From the NCBI RefSeq assembly GCF_932294415.1, contig NC_065545.1:19472857-19536856 (forward strand): a DNA stretch of 64,000 nucleotides, given 5' to 3'. The stretch is from Quercus robur (lineage: Eukaryota > Streptophyta > Magnoliopsida > Fagales > Fagaceae). Under the pieces are notes generated by a model that saw only the letters and a list, made by a program, of their open reading frames with translations, was not told where the DNA came from and made no database searches. Both the position numbers and the translations under genes were made by a program. Positions 48,553 to 60,400 of this stretch are shown one piece after another; the stretch's first letter is position 1, and each line of letters begins with the position of its first letter.

Positions 48553-48754
48553 GAGTCTGTTTGGTTAGCTTCTTTTTTGCCAACTTATTTTACTATGTAG
48601 CTTATTTTTGTTACTATTTATGGATTTCACTGCACTTTTTGGTACTATTCATGGGTCTCAATGTACTATTTCAACTAACATTTACCTTTATCTACAGTAC
48701 TTTCAGCAAAAAAAATTTCAGTTTTAGCAAAATAAGCAGATTCTAAATAGGCCC
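48553..48754. mobile_element. Tourist-like MITE (PIF/Harbinger type), 202 bp
   Basis: Ends GAGTCTGTTTGG and CTAAATAGGCCC (8 of 12 matching as inverted repeats), flanked by TTA on both sides (48550-48552 and 48755-48757). Three-base TTA/TAA duplications and G-rich TGTTTGG-type ends are hallmarks of PIF/Harbinger MITEs. It is non-coding. Confidence 0.65.
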
Positions 48755-48787
48755 TTAATGTTAAACTTTAGTCATTAAAAAAATATT

Positions 48788-49031
48788 GGGTAAATTGTAA
48801 ATTACACCCCAAAGTTTAGGGGTAATTGGATTTTACACCCTGAAGTTTCAGGATTTTGGAGTGTAAAATCCAAACAAACCTAAACCTTAGAGGGTAAAAT
48901 CCAAGTTCTGAAACATCAAGATGCAAAATTCAAACACCCCAAATTTCAGGGTGTAAAATCTAAATTTTGAAACTTGAAGGTGTAAAATCCATTCACCCCC
49001 AAACTTCAGGGTTATAATTTGCAATTTACCC
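48788..49031. mobile_element. Foldback MITE with 9-bp target duplication (Mutator-like), 244 bp
   Basis: Inverted ends of about 40 bp: GGGTAAATTGTAAATTACAC at the left, and the reverse complement of the right end reads GGGTAAATTGCAAATTATAA, continuing through an AAGTTTNGGGG match. The flanks AAAAATATT (48779-48787) and AAAAATATT (49032-49040) are a perfect 9-bp duplication, as made by Mutator-type transposases. The interior is a series of GTGTAAAATCC words in both orientations. Confidence 0.82.
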
Positions 49032-49430
49032 AAAAATATTCCGTTGAAAGCAAAGAAGTAATCAAATATGTTTAAATTGCTTTTCGAATGCTTTATCGGT
49101 TAGTTCTTTTTTGCAAATAGACAAAGAAGGTCACAGTCAAGCCTAAAATCAGATTGTGGGCATATTGGGCAAAAATATTGCCCAAATTATTACACTAAAC
49201 ATTTTGTGTATAAAATTCAAACATTGAGAGGGAAAGTTGTGGCAGGACCATGAGAGTTGTTGAAAATTATCTTTAGGAAAAGGATTTGTTGAGCAGGTGT
49301 GTCTATTTGAGGCATTGACATGTTTGTATTTAGTAAGAGTTGCTGCAACTTGGTTTGCAGTAAATCCTTTTCCTTAATTACACCACTAAAATAGTGGAAT
49401 TTTAATTATTTTCATTAAAGTTTCCACTAA

Positions 49431-50262
49431 GGGTGCGTTTGTTTTAGCTTCAAACCACTTCCGGAAATGCTTTTCCGTAAAAGTAGGTATTTGGTTGTTA
49501 TTGAAAATTGGGTCAAACTGAAAATGTTTTCAGTGTTGACTGTAAAATAAGGACAACGGGGCGTAAAATATTTTCCGTTGTTATTTTCACTTCAAACCAT
49601 TTCCGGAGATTTGCAAAGAGAGAAAGAGAGAGAGAAAGAAGGACTCACAAACGCGCAAACAGAGAGAGATCGCACCGTCAAACCCACAATCGCACCGGTC
49701 AGATCGCCGTCCTCGTCCCTTCCACGCGACGGTGAGTGCTCTGTTCATCCCACTCTAGTGAAAGAAGACCCATCCCACTCCGTCGACCCATTCTTCATCG
49801 TCACCGACCCAGTGAACGACCCACCCCTGAGCCAATCGGACCGCCATGAGCAACCCACCCTTGAGCTGACCCAGTGAATGACCCACTCCACCGACCCATT
49901 CCTCATCGTCACATAGCACCATTTGTTTCGATCTCTCTCTCTTTGTCACTTAAGTCCCTCTCTCACGATTGATCTTGGGATTTTGATTTTTTTGTTTTGA
50001 TTTTTTTGTTTTGATTTTTGCTTCTTTGATTGTTTATATATCTTGATTCTCTGTAATAATATTTGTTTGAATCCTAAGAAAATGTGAGAAACATGATAAA
50101 AATGGGTTTTTTAGAGCATTTTCAGGAACACAACCAAACACTAGAAAATATTTTCCAAAGCATTTTTTGGAATGCAACCAAACACTTGAAAATATTTTCC
50201 TTTTTCGAAAATATTTTCACCTGAAAATATTTTCAATATTTTACATTCAACTAAACGCAACC
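49431..50262. mobile_element. Non-autonomous DNA transposon with TAA duplication, 832 bp
   Basis: Ends GGGTGCGTTT and AAACGCAACC (9 of 10 as inverted repeats), flanked by TAA on both sides (49428-49430, 50263-50265). Subterminal GAAAATATTTTC-type words cluster at the right end. The middle has a GA-rich tract and a GC-richer core (49670-49900) whose open frames look incidental. The 3-bp TAA duplication points to PIF/Harbinger. Confidence 0.6.
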
Positions 50263-50538
50263 TAAAACTAAAACTAAAATAGCATGATTCTCTTATTATG
50301 GTTCCCCTCTTGTGGAGACTAAAGGTCAATGGTCACCAATTCCACACCTAGATAATCGTTCCAACTTTCCAATGCTACTGTTAGATCTTAATCACATTAA
50401 TTTACATATAGAGACGTGTATACAATACATATATCTACACACATAAATATAAATTCAAAATCTCAAAGTCATGTTTCTCAAAAAAAAAAAAAAAAAATCT
50501 CAAAGTCACAACGTTACTAATCAAACTGGATTCAATTA

Positions 50539-52228
50539 CTAAACCATCTTGCTGACTGTATTCAAATTCATGAGAGATTTCACTTCCCTGTACACAACCA
50601 GAGCATTTCCCATTTCTTTGGACCTTTTCAGTATATTATCATCATAAATTTGACCTATCCTCTTGAACGCCTCAATTGCCGCTTGAGGGTCATATCCAGC
50701 AGATGCCATTAACATTAATCCAATATGATTTGCTTCCCTTTCATTCCTATGATTGAAACAAAATGTAACATTATTATAATTTGACATGAAAAATGTATAA
50801 GGTAGCAGAATTTGGATTTTCAAAACAATAATGGACACCACATAAAGAAATTTCAACCACTTTTTGGCTTTGATTGCCCAATAATAAAAGAGAAAGACAA
50901 AAGGGGGGGGGGGGGGGGGAATCCCTTTCAAAGCTCAAAATAGGAAAAAATTGATTGAAGCAATGTAAATTATTATGCATTTGCTGTTATTTTCATTATT
51001 TCAACTTATTTTGGCAATAAATTTATGCCAACCAATTGAGCTATAAGACTTTTAACCTTTTGTTTTGTCACACATTTAATATAAATTTTTTTAAAAATTG
51101 TATCTTTTGACATCGCTATGCAAAACAGACTCTAGAATGACTTAAACATATTAGATATTACTATCAAACATAGACAATAAGAAAATTAATACCATTTGTG
51201 TAAAGAAGCCCAAGCCCACTCCAGTAAAGGCAAAAACTTCTCCTTAGAGAATATATGGTTGAAACGAAAGAGATTCCAGCGAAACCTTACATAAATTCTT
51301 GCTATATGTCGGCCAACAATATGCCCAATCTAACAAGAATAAATAAGTTTAGAACGTGATATCCTAAAAATAAAAAGAAAGAAAAAAAATATATATGAAC
51401 ACAAGTAAGGAGGAAAAAAAAAGTAACAGATTTAGGAACCAAGTTGGGTGGCATAAACCTTAAAGGTCTTAGATGAATTTTACAGTAAAATCGAAAGAAA
51501 CAAACCTGATGCCCAATTAATGCGGCTAACTCTGCATCAGACTTTAGACCTTCGAGCAACCCCCTAGAAATAACAATCCTTTTATTAAAGTGGCAGACAT
51601 GGCCAGATTGTACTAAAGCTACTTCCTTTTCAATGCAATTCAACACATAAACTTCCCAATCTTTTCCATTATCCAAATGTTTAGTACTAGGTTTCCACAA
51701 GAGTTTATGATCCCACATTTGGCTAGGCTTCATATAATCTCTAAAATTTCCATTAATCTCACTCTCACATGAATGCCCATTGACCTTGCACTCCTTTTCA
51801 AGCCTTAACCCCACCTTCAATGCTCTAATCATATTTGCAGCTATGGATTGTACTCGAATACTCCTAGGGTCTGATAAAGGGAGTAAACAGTCATTACCTT
51901 TGCAATCCTCCATTAACATCTTCCAGCGAAACTCTGCTCTCCTTTCCTCCTCTTTTTCATTGGAAACAAGTTGGATTTGTCTTGTGTATGGTACTATCTG
52001 TATTCTCACGTAAGAAAGAGTAACCCAAGTGGCAAAAGCACCAAACAGCAAACTACCTTTGTGTCTTTTACAAAACCCCATACATCTTTGTGCCCACAAA
52101 TTCAGTGAATGCATTGTAGTTGCACTGTTTAGGAATTGCTGAGAATAATTTGCATGGTAAAGCCTCCTTGTACATGTATGAATCATACGATGCACTCCAA
52201 CTCCAAGGAACCCCATAGAAGGAACCAT
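50539..52228 (-). CDS. OMA1: OMA1-like mitochondrial M48 metallopeptidase homologue, HQxxH
   Basis: A homologue of the inner-membrane zinc peptidase OMA1. Exons 52228-51506, 51329-51193 and 50746-50539 join in phase to 355 residues. The N-terminus (1-55) is rich in Arg, His and Ser and looks like a mitochondrial presequence. A membrane segment follows (about 59-78, SLLFGAFATWVTLSYVRIQ). The peptidase part includes WEVYVLNCIEKEVAL, KRIVISRGLLEGLKSDAELA and the zinc site. That site, split by intron 1, reads H240-Q-I-G-H244 instead of HExxH; the codon is CAG, one base from GAG. The distal ligand region NEREANHIG (Glu291) is present, followed by LMASAGYDPQAAIEAFKRIG. The C-terminus is short: the segment linking AIL to the last helix seems lost (DDNILKRSKEMGNALVVYREV). 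The frame is intact, so it is either a pseudoenzyme or an early pseudogene. Another family copy is presumably active elsewhere. Confidence 0.82.
50903..50919 (+). repeat. Poly-G run in intron 2 of the OMA1-like gene
   Basis: A run of about 17 G residues; no function is implied. Confidence 0.8.
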
Positions 52229-52420
52229 CTTCGAAGTTCGAACTCAAAATTGTACTTGCTGACTACCAGGCATGAACTGGCTTGCCATCAAATTTTATCA
52301 AAGAAAACCCATTAGCCTTCTCTTAATATAAGAACAAATTTGAACAAACCAGCCGAGAGGCAGAGGGTCAAACGTATATTTAAGCATATATAGGACTGCA
52401 TGTGTGGAACCTCAGGTTTT

Positions 52421-52716
52421 TGTTTGGTATTCAATTTAATAGTTTTATTTTTGCCTATTTTGGCCTACTTGCGACGCAAGTGGTTTTACTTGTGGAAAAG
52501 TTTTTTTTTTTCCTTACAACAAAAATATTTTCCTCCAAAATCCTAGATTTTTTTGTTTATTCTCTTCTAGGTCTCCTCCGTTTTTGCACAAATCAACACA
52601 AAATAGGTCTCGCCAATTTTTTCATTCAATACCAGAAAACCCTTCCCTTTTTTTTTTTTTTTTTTTTTCCCCAAAAATCCGTTACCTGAAAATCCATTTT
52701 CATTGAACACCAAACA
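52421..52716. mobile_element. Candidate MITE upstream of the OMA1-like gene
   Basis: TGTTTGGTATTCAAT at 52421-52435 and ATTGAACACCAAACA at 52702-52716 match as inverted repeats at 14 of 15 positions. The spacer is T-rich and non-coding. No clear target duplication was found, so the ends are uncertain. Confidence 0.5.
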
Positions 52717-53436
52717 ATAAACATGCACCTGATACTACGCTTTGGATTTTACTGTTTGCGTGTCCCTAACGTATCCTGGCCAAAAATAATTAATTATACG
52801 TCAATTTTTTTTATAAGAATTATACATCATTGTATAATTTGTATAGCCATTAATTCACTTAATTATCTATTATTGTTTTTAAATATTATAAAATAATAAT
52901 AATAATAATTTATTGATATACGTGTTTATGTATGTGCTTCCTAGTATATAGTATCAAAAACCCTAATGGGTCCACCAATATCCACTAGAGTTTTGGATCC
53001 CACCACAATCCTACAAATTACCACTCAAATTTGTCATAGAAACAGTTACGGAATCACCAATTATATACTCATGGCACCAAATTTGTCACGAAATTAAAGG
53101 TAATTGCTAACATTTTACAAAATTATTTAAATTATTAACCCAAATTCTTACTCCAAATTCAAAATGCATTCCATATGAAATTCCAATTCAATGATATGCT
53201 TGAATCCTTGATTGAATTTTAGATTCTCAAGAGTTTCAAATTCTAAGACAAAAATTACCATTCACGAAAGACAATTAATTTTTTTTTTAAAGTAAACAGT
53301 AATAATTATTAGAACACACATAAAAATAGTAATATTAGTGTTTTAAACCGGGTTTATAATACATTATTTAACCAGAGTACAACTACAAAATGGCTTAACC
53401 TTTGAAACCTAAAACTAGAACCCAAAATTACATTAT
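52717..53436. other. Intergenic stretch, no gene recognised
   Basis: AT-rich, with a short (AAT)n tract near 52890. Nothing else was seen. Confidence 0.5.
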
Positions 53437-53472
53437 CATTCCAAAGAAGCTTTACATTCCAAAGAAGCTTTA
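53437..53472 (-). repeat. Perfect 18-bp tandem repeat
   Basis: CATTCCAAAGAAGCTTTA occurs twice without a gap, in what would be the 3' UTR side of the H2A.X fragment. Confidence 0.85.
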
Positions 53473-53582
53473 CACAACAAAAAGCTACTTCGTTACAAAG
53501 CTATCATACCCATAACCCATTAAAAAGAAACAAATCCAACAACCCCAGTTTCCCAACTACCAACTACATACCCGAAGAGACA

Positions 53583-53759
53583 CTAAAATTCCTGAGAGGC
53601 AAACCCAATATCACCCTTTCCTTTCCCAGCCTTCTTGGGCAACATAGTCTGGTGAATATTAGGAAAAACACCACCATTAGCAATAGTCACAGACCCCATA
53701 AGCTTGCTCAGCTCCTCCTCGTTCCTCACAGCAAGCTGAATATGCCCTAGAATAATCGG
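53583..53759 (-). pseudogene. Histone H2A.X, C-terminal fragment
   Basis: 58 codons plus stop encode the end of an H2[38 protein letters not shown], then [14 protein letters not shown]. The SQEF end is the H2A.X signature, the Ser being the known ATM/ATR phosphorylation site. The usual IVPRHIQ reads IILGHIQ here, codon for codon, so similarity simply stops upstream of about 53760. The first two thirds of the histone fold (N-tail, helix 1 and most of helix 2) are absent. The docking region and tail are intact in frame. The best reading is a 5'-truncated copy. Less likely, it is the last exon of a gene whose first exon I failed to find. Confidence 0.75.
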
Positions 53760-54390
53760 TGGGTCAAAAGCAAGAAGGGGAGTTCACCAGGAGAGAGAGA
53801 GGGAGTATCTATTGTAGTTTGTCACATGAATACTTGTGAATATTATGCAGGATTTTAGTGAAACTGAGTCACTAACTATGACAAAGGCATATAAAATAAA
53901 TCACATTTGAATTCAATCATTAGCTTCTTACATGACTGACTTGGCTTATATATAACGATAGATACTTTCTCCCTGTCCACATAAGGATGGTACCAATAGC
54001 ATCATTAACTGGACAACTCTATGTAAGTTCTTTGAATCTGTTTTGAAAAGCACCAATAGGTGTGTGTAGGTGGCTTTGGGTGCTAACACAGTCAGGCCGG
54101 TGTCTATCTATTTAAGTTTTTATAAGCTCAGTATATATCCATCCATATATATATATATATATATATAGAAACCAAAAAGAGCTATGGTTTTTTTAAAGGC
54201 TCTTAATTCCATACACAAAACAAAAGTATATATCAAGATGTACACTACTTATGCTACAGGATTTATCAATGTAACCCTCCTAATTCTAACATTATATTAC
54301 TTCTGCAAGAACTAGCTGACTGGTGATTGGAGTGACTTAATGCTAATGAAAACTAAAGTCAGTCAAGCACAATAAGATAAGATTAAGCCA
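53760..54390. other. Intergenic stretch with (TA)n
   Basis: Contains a (TA)n tract at 54148-54168. No H2A first exon or other coding sequence is recognisable on either strand. Confidence 0.5.
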
Positions 54391-54464
54391 ACCTGATCAT
54401 CACCCAACTTCACAATGGCATTTACAATTATAGGTATCCCCTTATTGAAGTGTTCTCCAAACCA

Positions 54465-57400
54465 TCATACTAACTTAAGTACTGCCACAGCCATCAAAGC
54501 CGCTGCTCTGAAGTAAATCTCCTGCATACTTTTGTCCACTTGCCTCACCATTTCCTCTTCCTTCAAACCCATCTTGCTTGCATTCTTACTAATATAGACA
54601 ATTGTGACTCTCAGTTTATTCACCGCCCATGATAGCCAAACCAGCCCAAAACCAACACCAGTGCTAAAGAGCTTAGATGCACAGAACGGTACCCTCCCAC
54701 AAGCTACTTTACAGATGACATTGAAAAGTACAGCAAGGCCGGTCCCAGCAATTCCAACAGAAAATTGAGACAGCAGCTCAGGAAGCTCAGGGCCAGACTT
54801 CTTCAGGGAAAGGATTGCCGTTTTCCCATGGTACCTCTTGTGAGCCATTAACGATAGAAGGCACTCACATGCATGGAAGTAGTTCTTCTTGTAGAGGTCC
54901 CTCTCTCTGCCTACTTTCCTACTATTCTTCTTCTTTTGTGATGGCTTGACCTTTAATTTCTCGGGACTGTTAAGAATGTGACATGCCATATACATTATAA
55001 AAAAGGTTAAAATTTAAGCAAGGAATTTCTGGAAAACAGTTAATGCGTGCCCACCAAAAAGTCAATTAGAACCGAAGATTTTGGATTTGGGAGAAATGCA
55101 ATATTAAATTAACAGTCGTGAATGCATCAATATGGAAATATGAAATACCAGCATCATGAATGCAGACCACTCATGCAGATCCCCCTATATGAGCATCATG
55201 TCAACATTAAGATAATGGAGGCCCAACCACCACATGGATCGGGATCTTCTCCATTTGCTTTGCAATGAAAAGGTTCCATTTTATGGTGAAAATTTAATTT
55301 TTTTACAAATTTAAAGGTGTACATAGTGCTATGTCATTTAAAATCATATTCCCCTTGTAAAAAATGATAAAATAATGTAACACCATGTGCATCAATAGAT
55401 TTGTGAAAATTTAATTTTCACTGTGAAATGATTTCTCTCCATTATAAAACAAATGGAGGGGATCCTAATATCAACCACATAGGAAATCCTCCCCTACTAG
55501 GTGATAAGTAGATCCCAAATAACATATATTGTTGATTTCACTAGGTTAATCTTAATAACGTTCTTCCACCATCTAAAAAAACAAACAAAATAGAAGGGTT
55601 TGAAAAGGAAGTATTCAAATAAGATGAAAATACCCCTTTGCAGTTTCATTCTAATTTAAGGAAACAGACATATACGGAGGGCCCACTCCTTTTCATAGCT
55701 AACATGTTGAGCTTCTATTGGTCATTTGACCACGCTTGATAGAGGTCATAATACCAGATCCAGGACATAATTTCTTTTAGAGTTGAACTTTTGTATTAAC
55801 TTAGTATCTCCACCTGGTATTCTGAACTCACAAAGCCTTGAATCCATACTACTAAGGTTGGCTACAAAGATTTTTTAAGCTGTTGAATTAGCTTCTTACG
55901 ACGATATAGTGTATTTTCATACCAAAAGCAATCATGACATGTCTCACCACCACCATACAAAGTCTTTCTAGTCTTCCTCTTGCATCAAGGCATTCTCAAC
56001 TTAAATCAAATCAATTCAAAGAAATAACTTTGTGGTATTTATGTGGGCAATATTTTAGCATTTTTTCTTATTTTTTCATACATAATCACTAGCCAGGTCA
56101 ATGTTAAAAATTGAGCAAAATATAAATTTTCAGAAAGTAAATCATTGTCATATACCTCTTCAAAGGGGCTACAGTTATAGCTTGAGGCTTCATAGAAGAT
56201 CCATGAACATTGGCCACTGCTTCATAGCTGTCCAATCTTTACAATATAATGAATAGTCAGATCTTTAAAACAACGACAACAGCAAATGGTTGATATAAAT
56301 ATAGATAGAAAATAATAAAGAATATTTGTTGCAGTCAATTTTGAAGCAACATCTTAAGTTCATTGAACAAACTAAAAAGGATGTTGTCAATTTTAATGCA
56401 ACATCTTAAGTTCATCCAATGCTATATTCCCTCCATCCTTATTTAAATTTTAAATGTCTTGGTTTCTTTTTTAGAATGTCCCAAATTACATGTTACTTTC
56501 TAAAATTGAAAGTTCTTACTTATTCAATTTCACGAATCATCCCTACTTTTTTTCTTGTAAAGCAAATAAGATTCATCTTAAAAGCAGTCCCATCTCTAAT
56601 AAAATGCAAGGGACATCTAGGGAGTCAGTATATTTTACCTTCGTATTACTACTCACACCATTTCAAAACAAGATATATAAATTGGGCTGGAGGGGAGTAT
56701 CAATGGCAAGGAGTTCTGATAGCATATTATTCAGTAAAAAGCCAATATAAACTAGAATATGTAATAAATCAGGGTTTGGAGAGGAAGGTAGAATGCAAAG
56801 AAGTCCCAGACAACTCTGACTTCACAACTCCAATCAGTGAACATTGTTGCAAACTAGAAAAGATTCAAGCATGACATAATTCATGCAGTAATTTCCATCA
56901 TTGAATTTTTTTTTATTGGCAAGTTATACACACAACCAGTGGGTCTTGAACCCACAACCTCACCTTCCATACTATTATTATGGGAGGAGGAAGAACCAAT
57001 TGAGCTATTGACAATTTCCATCATTAAACCCATGACCTCACCCTCCCCCCTTGAACTTATAGGGGAAGAGTTTCCAATTGAGCAAGAGCTGAATCACTAC
57101 TCAGTCATCATATTTCAACAATTTATTCCATTCAACAAGTCATTGGTTTAGCAACATAAAGTGTAAACCCAAAGTTGTGTACATCAAAATTGAAACTCTA
57201 ATCAATGCCTAACAAGCAAAAGTGGGGTCAGGTCAAAGTCTTTTACAAAATGACAGGAATTAAAACAAAAACCACAATATTCAAGCCAAGTGGTGAGGTT
57301 TTTATACCAGATGTTGATGGTGTCATTATATGAGATCTATCCAATCAAGAGGCTGTCAGGAGATTTAAGAAATCAAATTAATTAATCAATGCCATAAGCT

Positions 57401-60400
57401 AAACTAACCGAAAATAGTCATCTGATCCAGAAAAATGTTCAAAGAACACTCAAGGTAAAATTAAGTTAGGTACCTTATCCCCAAGGGGGGGGGTTAAAAG
57501 ATTGAAGGAACAAGATAACCCATCACAAAATTTAAACATACAGCTACAGATGAAAATTATGTTATACATGTTATAATTTTTGTTGTATCAAGACAGGTCT
57601 AAGCATCCATACCTACTATAGCGTGGAACCAGCATAGACAGCTGTCCACACTTGGATGAGTTTCTTGATACATAGAACTCAGCAACAACTGAAAGTAGAT
57701 CATTGACCTCCTTCCCTGTATCTGTGCATATGACTCGTCCATCTGGCTGAACTACGATTTTTGAACTACTGGCCAAATCTCTCACAAAGTCCAGTATAGG
57801 CTTCGGGGCATGGAGTTGGCCACTTGGGTAGATAAGAGAAGGACCAAATGGCTGTTGATATGCATCAGTTTTCAATGCTTGTAACCCCATCAGGTCAGAT
57901 AGTAAAGACACATCTAGTCCACTTCTCTCTACTTCACTTGGTCTGGACATAAGGAACTTCAAGATTTTGTCATGTTTTGTGCATTGCTCAGCAATTCCAA
58001 AGCTAAATAGTATTGAGTCTGGCTGGTCATCTGAATTCAAAAAACCAAGGCAATTAAATACATATCCGGCATAATGCAAATATACAGAGAAGCAAAAAAA
58101 AGTAATAAGCAGGGTGAATCATTCTGCATGTCATCCTATAAAAAGACAAAAGACTATATTACCAACTACCCCCATTTCCATACCTTTATAATCAAACTCA
58201 TTTAAAATATCAGACACACCTTTCTTGATCATAATATATTTAGTTATTTGCTTATCTTTAACCACTGGAGTCATTCCCTTGCTCCACTAGTGCTTATTTT
58301 CACACAAACACACATCAACAATTTCAAGCACATGCACAAAAACACAAACCTAGACACAGTCCATATAAGAATCCAATAGTCCACTTAATATGCCCAAATG
58401 AAAAATACAATCTAACAAAAAGATTGAGAAGCCATCAAAAGACCAGGGAACATTCATAAGTACTAAATCTCTAAGGTTGCATTTGACACAGATTCTGACA
58501 ATGAGAAATCTGTCAACAAAGACTGTGATTTCCAAAACAGGATTTCTAGGAAAATTTTATACAAAAAGTAAAAACTAAAAAGGAACAATTTTGTCATCAC
58601 TGCCACCATAATTGATGATACCATAACAAGCAAGTGATCAACACCAATAACCCTCTAAACATATTCACTGTAGTGTAAACTAGCAAGAAAGAGAGGTCTC
58701 ATTATAAGAAGAGAAATAGAATGATGAAGAAATCCATTATCATTAAGACATTGATGATAATAACACCTTAAATAAGATGGGAATGAATGAAAAGGGAATG
58801 TTGGCAAATTAAATTTGCTTTAAGGTATAAATTGAAACTATTGTCACACAAACTTAAGTCCCTCTGGATCTTAATGTGAAAGCATTTGCAGAAGCATGCA
58901 TTCTTTGGTTTCTTCCGTTGGATGAACTCTTGAAAGATATTCTACCTTCAAAATTTGATGGAAAGAGGTCTACCAAACATGTTCCTTTTACATGCTACCA
59001 CTAAATGAGAAATTAGATAATGGAGTCAAAGGAGAAATGAAACCTATAGAAAGCACAATTTACTAGTTTCATTCATACATCTTCAAACATCCCTTGATTA
59101 AACTATACTACTACAAAGAGGGTAGCCAAACTTGGTCTCATCTTTTGATTTTTATCTCTACTAAAAATAAATAAATAAGGAGTTAAATAAGGATGTTAAA
59201 ATTACATAAAAAATTTTAAAATACAAGAATTTAAAAACAACAAATTCATCTCCTACATTTTTGCTTTGTTGTTTATCACTTAACTTCCCACTATCTCCTT
59301 CTTCACAATAAACTCCAAATCTTTGTCAATTTCCTACCAAATCAAATAATTTCCTTCCTTTTCTCCCCACTATACGTCCGTACTTTCAAAGTATGAAAAT
59401 TCACTTGAAAAAGGGGGGAGTGATAATTTAAAAGGATTATGTCAATAAAGGACAATGATCTTCACTTCTCAAAAAAATAAAGGGCAACGATCTTCTAACA
59501 ACAATTGCATCCAATAAATATCTGCAAACCTTGCACGTCAATGAGCACAGGCCTTTTAAATGTCGAGTCAATATGGACAAACTGATTAGACTCGGATGAC
59601 CCACTTATGGATTTCCATGGATCCTCACACTGATGTGGCCTCAAAGTAAGTGATCTTGATCTAATTAACTCATGTCTAACTCCACAACTTGGCAAAAGAG
59701 GTTGAGAATCCTGCTTTGAACATGAAAAAAAAAATCAGTTTTCAAAGCAAACAACCAATTATGGGACAGGATCATTTTGTAGTTTCATTTACTAACCAGG
59801 CTGTCAAAAGCAAACATGCCAATGCAATCATCAAGCAAATACTAAATGGAGCAACCACAAAAACTTTTTTTCCTGGTAAAAGAACCACAACAACTAGGAC
59901 CTAGATATTATATATAATGGCAATAGGAAACAAAACAACTGAAGACATGGAATTCAAAATGAAAACAAATAATGTAACAAGACAAGAATAGCAATTTAAT
60001 TAAAACTCAAGATCTCAAATTTCAAAACTACTAACAACTACTAAGAACCAAATGATAGATAGTCAGGCATTAAGCAATATGAAACCAACTTTTAAGAACA
60101 CCAGATTCCAGTAGCAGAGTTCACATAAGTGGGAGGGGGGGGAGGGGGGAGCTTCTCTCTTCATGTTAGTACTAAATAAGTGAATTATATGTGAAATAGG
60201 AGTTCTTAAATCATCAAAAATGAATGCTTAACCAGCTATTAATTATCTCACTTATAATTTAACCATGTGAATTGACAGTTCCGCACAAGCTACTAGCGTA
60301 ATAAAACCATGAAAGTAATTGATTCTCCAGTTGTCTTAAAATTAAGTTAAAAATAAACTTTAATTAGCATCGAATGCACTAGAGCATGTGCTCTATTGAA

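Noticed and set aside
49508-49949. Open frames in both strands inside the 832-bp element
   Set aside because: Arg/Glu-rich from the GA-rich tract and with no homology; treated as incidental to the transposon.
56419-57151. Two overlapping open frames of 151 and 86 codons plus one at 56939
   Set aside because: They span a Stowaway-type MITE and a SINE-like fragment within an intron; chance frames.
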